Below are positions 21,765 to 22,506 of a stretch of DNA of 22,506 nt, piece after piece; within the stretch, counting starts at the first letter, position 1; each line of letters opens with the position of its first letter. The stretch comes from Paramarasmius palmivorus (taxonomy: Eukaryota > Basidiomycota > Agaricomycetes > Agaricales > Marasmiaceae), in the NCBI GenBank assembly GCA_037176845.1, contig JAYKXP010000360.1, positions 1 through 22,506 of the forward strand, in the 5' to 3' direction. The position numbers and the translations under genes were made by a program. The notes below the pieces were generated by a model. It was given only the letters and a program-made list of their open reading frames with translations, did no database searches and was not told the origin of the DNA.

Positions 21765-22240
21765 CACTCGCAACCTGAGCTATTTGCGAATGCCAATCCT
21801 CATGGTTGTTGAGGTCCTGTACCTGTCACAACGCTTCCTATCACCGCTCTCAGTTCGTGCCACCTCGTTGCGTCAACTATTGACACTTGGCGGTCTCAAC
21901 GTCTGGAGTCTGGAGGGAAAGGAAAAGCTAGATGGACACGAGATCGTCTTCAGTTGATGGTTCGATATTCACAATATTCGGTACTTCTACACGCGGAGTT
22001 GTAAACATATGCTGTACTAAACCCATGTTATGATAGACATATCACAATCATGTAACATCTTTTCGTAACTTCTAGTGTTCGGAAAGCGGAAGCGCTATAT
22101 CCTCTTGCGAAAGATAGGCTAGCAGCCCTCTTTCCTGTGTCCACAGCCGCCAAACAATACCCCGGGGACTTCATCACCTGACGGCTACGCCGAAATACCA
22201 CTGAGATGTCCTTTCCCTGACCTCAAACACGGCTATGATC
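21765..22240. other. Spacer after copy C, no gene supported
   Basis: No open frame with a recognised motif occurs. The DNA directly after the last intron of copy C may still hold its final exon, but its frame stops quickly. Confidence 0.3.
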
Positions 22241-22506
22241 ACCAAAAAGATGTTAGCAGCTGCCAAGTCGACCGTAAAATGAAGTTGACACACTTTCCTT
22301 GAAGGTCAAACTAACGATTGGACCGGCATCGGCGACCATTCCCGTATGCCCGTTAGGATTGCAGGTTGAGCTCGTTGGGGTATGTGTGGAGCTGCTTTAG
22401 CCATGTATCCGTGGACTCGTAGAGCTCTCGGGAAGTTGTCGAAACGGGAGGGAGGGGTCGAGGGGTAGTCGTGGAGAGATTATATGCGTGGGATGTGTTT
22501 GTGGTG
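22240..22506 (-). pseudogene. Repeat pair member 2, partial at the window edge
   Basis: On the minus strand the piece reads ELYESTDTWLKQLHTYPNEL in one frame, then GMVADAG, then KVCQLHFTVDLAAANIFL in another, ahead of a stop. The last two resemble ILGFISETG and KVCRVHFTVDFPNAKYLL of the unit at 17220-17630, in the same order and orientation. The unit is cut by the window end, so its start is not visible. Function unknown. Confidence 0.4.

Noticed and set aside
21950..21970. GGTTCGA as a tRNA B box
   Set aside because: The box lacks the conserved final CC, and no A box or acceptor stem fits upstream.

Overview
The window looks like repeat-rich, gene-poor nuclear DNA of a basidiomycete, probably an Agaricomycete. 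Three things point there: very short GT-AG introns (about 40-60 bp) with CTRAY-type branch sites, a seven-helix membrane protein of a type typical of Agaricomycetes, and a Tnp2 (CMC / En-Spm-like) transposase of the kind abundant in these fungi. There are no bacterial operons, no CRISPR, and I found no tRNA or rRNA gene. Most open frames are fossils or fragments. The species cannot be named from this sequence.

Layout. 1-3.5 kb: unassigned DNA with a few exon-like fragments. 3.75-7.3 kb, minus strand: a nearly complete but broken Tnp2 transposase, recognised by a chain of conserved blocks lying in order across changing frames. 7.46-8.95 kb, plus strand: a TATA box and a multi-exon gene-like region diverging from the transposase, with short Asp/Gly-rich exons and a Lys-rich tail. 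9.3-9.65 kb: a G13 tract and a cluster of GACCA/TGGTC hairpins. 9.7-11.2 kb (copy A), 14.65-16.2 kb (copy B) and 19.3-21.8 kb (copy C), plus strand: three diverged, decayed copies of one intron-containing gene family of unknown function. 11.3-11.74 kb: an approximately 235-bp direct duplication. 12.05-13.39 kb, minus strand: the only clearly intact gene, eight exons encoding a 324-residue seven-helix membrane protein. 17.2-17.6 and 22.2-22.5 kb: a second repeat pair lying after copies B and C at a similar offset, so that 14.6-17.6 and 19.3-22.5 kb look like an old tandem segmental duplication.

The genes do not form a pathway. The picture is one conserved single-copy-like gene stranded among a dead DNA transposon and decayed repeats. 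The most useful leads are the spliced structure of the membrane protein (including a 15-bp microexon), the unnamed three-copy family, and the gene divergent from the transposase, which could be a second gene of the same element.
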